Positions 7,011-8,146 of a stretch of 8,146 bases of DNA are shown piece by piece. A program made the translations under genes and the position numbers. The stretch's first letter is position 1. Every line of letters begins with the position of its first letter. This DNA is from Thermodesulfovibrionales bacterium (GTDB lineage Bacteria > Nitrospirota > Thermodesulfovibrionia > Thermodesulfovibrionales > UBA1546), in NCBI GenBank assembly GCA_919901705.1, contig CAKKPR010000179.1, positions 1-8,146 of the forward strand, given 5' to 3'. The notes beneath the pieces are model-generated. The model was not told where the DNA came from. It did no database searches and was given only the letters and a program-made list of their open reading frames with translations.

Positions 7011-7029
7011 GTCTAATAACTGGTTAGAC
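7011..7029. repeat. Short inverted repeat with GTTAGAC core, candidate left cassette boundary
   Basis: GTCTAA (7011-7016), a 7-nt loop and TTAGAC (7024-7029) form a 6-bp hairpin. The right arm with its preceding G gives GTTAGAC (7023-7029), a perfect match to the integron core-site consensus GTTRRRY, and the exact complement of the GTCTAAC box that opens the attC at 8013. No full attC with L boxes can be drawn to its left. It could be a deleted attC remnant, an attI-like or secondary insertion site, or a simple leader hairpin. Confidence 0.5.
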
Positions 7030-8069
7030 TGATGCTGCGCACGGCGAGCGAGATTTCTTGAAGGTTTGATGCATTGAACAAAAGGAGTAAGTATGAAACA
7101 ATTTTCTCCAAATGCAATTCTTGCTCTGAAAGAAGCACTGACAAATATCTATTGGAAAAAGCAAGATTTGCGAAGTTTTGTCTATCACTCTATCGAAAAC
7201 AAATTACTGATCTCCACAATAGATTGGGACAATAATAAAAAAGCTGAAAGCGCCGGAATACTAATAGATCGCATGGTCGCTAGGCCAGACCTGTATGAAA
7301 AGGATCTATTTCGCCTCTTTGATGTTGTGATGCATTTCAATGATTTTACTCACCTTAAACAATGGGATGATCCAGAGTTAAAAATTCAGAAGGCAAAAGA
7401 TTCTGTAGAAGCTCTCAGAAAACATGCCGCTGGCTATTTCCGGCTCAAAGAAGAAAAAGATCAAGCCGAAGAGAGAAAAGCTGTGTTCTCAAATATGCAG
7501 AAAGAAAAAGAAAGTTTTTCAAATATGATAAGTGTTTTAAAAGATGACTTTTCACGACTCGTTATGGAACAAAATGCACAGAAAAGAGGTTTTGCATTTG
7601 AAAAGTTTTTAAATAGTCTCTTTACGCTCTTCGATTTGGAACCTAAAGAATCATTTCGTATTGTTGGAGAACAGATTGATGGTGCATTTACCTTTGACGG
7701 AAACGATTTCTTGCTAGAAGCAAAATGGCAGGAGAAACCTGTTGATCTTGGAGATTTGTATAAGCTTGGCGGCAAAATTGAAGGAAGATTAAAATTAACG
7801 CTTAGTCTTGTGATTTCGATAAATGGATTCACAGCAGATTACAATGATAGCAAGTCTCCATTAATGAAAGCTATGCTACTGATGGATGGAGCAGATTTAA
7901 TGGCAGTTCTTGAAAACAGGATAGATTTGAAGGACTTGTTCTTTAGGAAACGACGACATGCATCCGAAACTGGCGATATTTTCTTGCGGTTTAATCAGCT
8001 GATGTAGTTTTCGTCTAACAATCGCTTCAACCTGACGGCGGACAAGCCACCTCGTAGGTTAAGCGTATG
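7023..8069 (+). mobile_element. Putative integron gene cassette carrying a nuclease gene
   Basis: One promoterless reading frame lies between a GTTAGAC core at 7023 and an attC site whose crossover G is at 8069. The unit is about 1.05 kb, and its stop codon lies 5 nt before the attC, the usual compact cassette layout. Codon choice differs from the lipid A operon: by my count 9 of 16 Arg codons in the nuclease are CGN, while 12 of 17 in lpxB are AGA/AGG. The right boundary is well supported by the attC. The left boundary is less certain. No integrase gene is visible. Confidence 0.65.
7093..8007 (+). CDS. PD-(D/E)xK restriction endonuclease-like protein with N-terminal helical domain, probable phage defence
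   Basis: This 304-residue protein is not one I can name. The C-terminal half is a Mrr/Holliday-resolvase-like PD-(D/E)xK nuclease: helix RGFAFEKFL (165-173, Glu170), QIDG with Asp196, then LLEAKW with Glu209 and Lys211, then LVISINGFT (239-247), a strand ending in the usual small-residue turn. The N-terminal part (about 1-90) is a compact helical domain, ALKEALTNIYWKKQDLRSFVYHS onward. I recall it as a recurring N-terminal module in front of nucleases and other effectors of bacterial defence proteins, where it may sense or oligomerise. A charged helical linker (about 92-165, rich in Lys/Glu) joins them and may form a coiled coil. The ATG follows AGGAG by 5 nt. The nuclease fold is well supported. 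The DNA target and the defence role are inference. No methyltransferase or partner gene is adjacent, which argues against a classical restriction-modification pair. Confidence 0.78.
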   Translation: MKQFSPNAILALKEALTNIYWKKQDLRSFVYHSIENKLLISTIDWDNNKKAESAGILIDRMVARPDLYEKDLFRLFDVVMHFNDFTHLKQWDDPELKIQKAKDSVEALRKHAAGYFRLKEEKDQAEERKAVFSNMQKEKESFSNMISVLKDDFSRLVMEQNAQKRGFAFEKFLNSLFTLFDLEPKESFRIVGEQIDGAFTFDGNDFLLEAKWQEKPVDLGDLYKLGGKIEGRLKLTLSLVISINGFTADYNDSKSPLMKAMLLMDGADLMAVLENRIDLKDLFFRKRRHASETGDIFLRFNQLM

Positions 8070-8075
8070 TTAGAG
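8013..8075 (+). other. Integron attC recombination site (59-base element)
   Basis: The 63-nt site reads as follows. R'' is GTCTAAC (8013-8019). A 6-nt spacer AATCGC leads to L'' TTCAACC (8026-8032). A 24-nt variable terminal region follows (8033-8056), with a small GGCGG/CCACC stem. L' is GGTTAA (8057-8062), then a 6-nt spacer GCGTAT and R' GTTAGAG (8069-8075). R'' pairs with R' in 6 of 7 positions. L'' pairs with L' fully except for one unpaired C (8028), which on the bottom strand is the extrahelical G expected in attC. The symmetric unpaired spacers are also typical. The only deviation is the last base of R' (G instead of a pyrimidine). Crossover would fall after G8069. Confidence 0.9.
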
Positions 8076-8112
8076 TGAAACCAACAAACCTTCTAATGGC
8101 GAAGGAGACTTA

Positions 8113-8146
8113 ATGGCAAAAATGATTCCCTTACATAAAAACATGA
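8113..8146 (+). CDS. Start of an unidentified protein in the next cassette (partial)
   Basis: An ATG at 8113 follows AAGGAG (8102-8107) by 5 nt and opens a frame (MAKMIPLHKNM) that runs off the window end. It begins 37 nt after the attC, as expected for the gene of a following cassette in the same orientation. Eleven residues are too few to name a family. Confidence 0.6.
   Translation, partial: MAKMIPLHKNM

Noticed and set aside
7093..8007. Type II restriction-modification system
   Set aside because: No methyltransferase gene is visible on either side, and the N-terminal helical domain is not that of a classical type II enzyme.

Overview
The window looks like chromosomal DNA from a Gram-negative bacterium with lipid A. 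The left 6.3 kb is a tightly packed plus-strand lipid A/Kdo operon. The right 1.8 kb is accessory DNA. Heavy use of AGG/AGA Arg and ATA Ile codons in the operon, and the order oxidoreductase - aminotransferase - lpxB - msbA - waaA, remind me of Nitrospirota or deltaproteobacterial-type genomes. The lineage call is weak and rests on memory.

Core region (122-6328). A Gfo/Idh/MocA NAD-dependent oxidoreductase and a DegT-type PLP aminotransferase directly precede lpxB. This matches the GnnA/GnnB pair of Acidithiobacillus ferrooxidans, which turns UDP-GlcNAc into its 3-amino analogue, so the organism may build lipid A on 2,3-diamino-2,3-dideoxyglucose with amide-linked chains. LpxB then makes the lipid A disaccharide, WaaA adds Kdo, and MsbA flips the product across the inner membrane. 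Junctions are short or overlapping (27 nt, 12 nt, 4-nt overlap, about 23-nt overlap), so the genes are probably co-transcribed and partly translationally coupled. waaA carries two odd in-frame insertions: a GC-rich palindromic repeat near the N-terminus, and four tandem 7-bp units in the middle.

Junction (6329-7029). Right after waaA, where further lipid A genes might be expected, lies a convergent minus-strand YefM/YoeB-type toxin-antitoxin operon. It has a consensus Shine-Dalgarno, a GTGA stop/start overlap and a promoter overlapped by a GTAC-containing palindrome. The toxin appears to have Lys where E. coli YoeB has catalytic Glu46. A good sigma70-like promoter then points right.

Integron-type region (7023-8146). 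A PD-(D/E)xK nuclease with a separate N-terminal helical domain is followed, 5 nt after its stop codon, by a 63-nt site with all the hallmarks of an integron attC: R''/L''/L'/R' boxes, symmetric 6-nt spacers and an extrahelical base in L''. A new reading frame with its own ribosome binding site starts just beyond it. I read this as a mobile gene cassette carrying a probable phage-defence nuclease, followed by at least one more cassette. No integrase gene is visible in the window.
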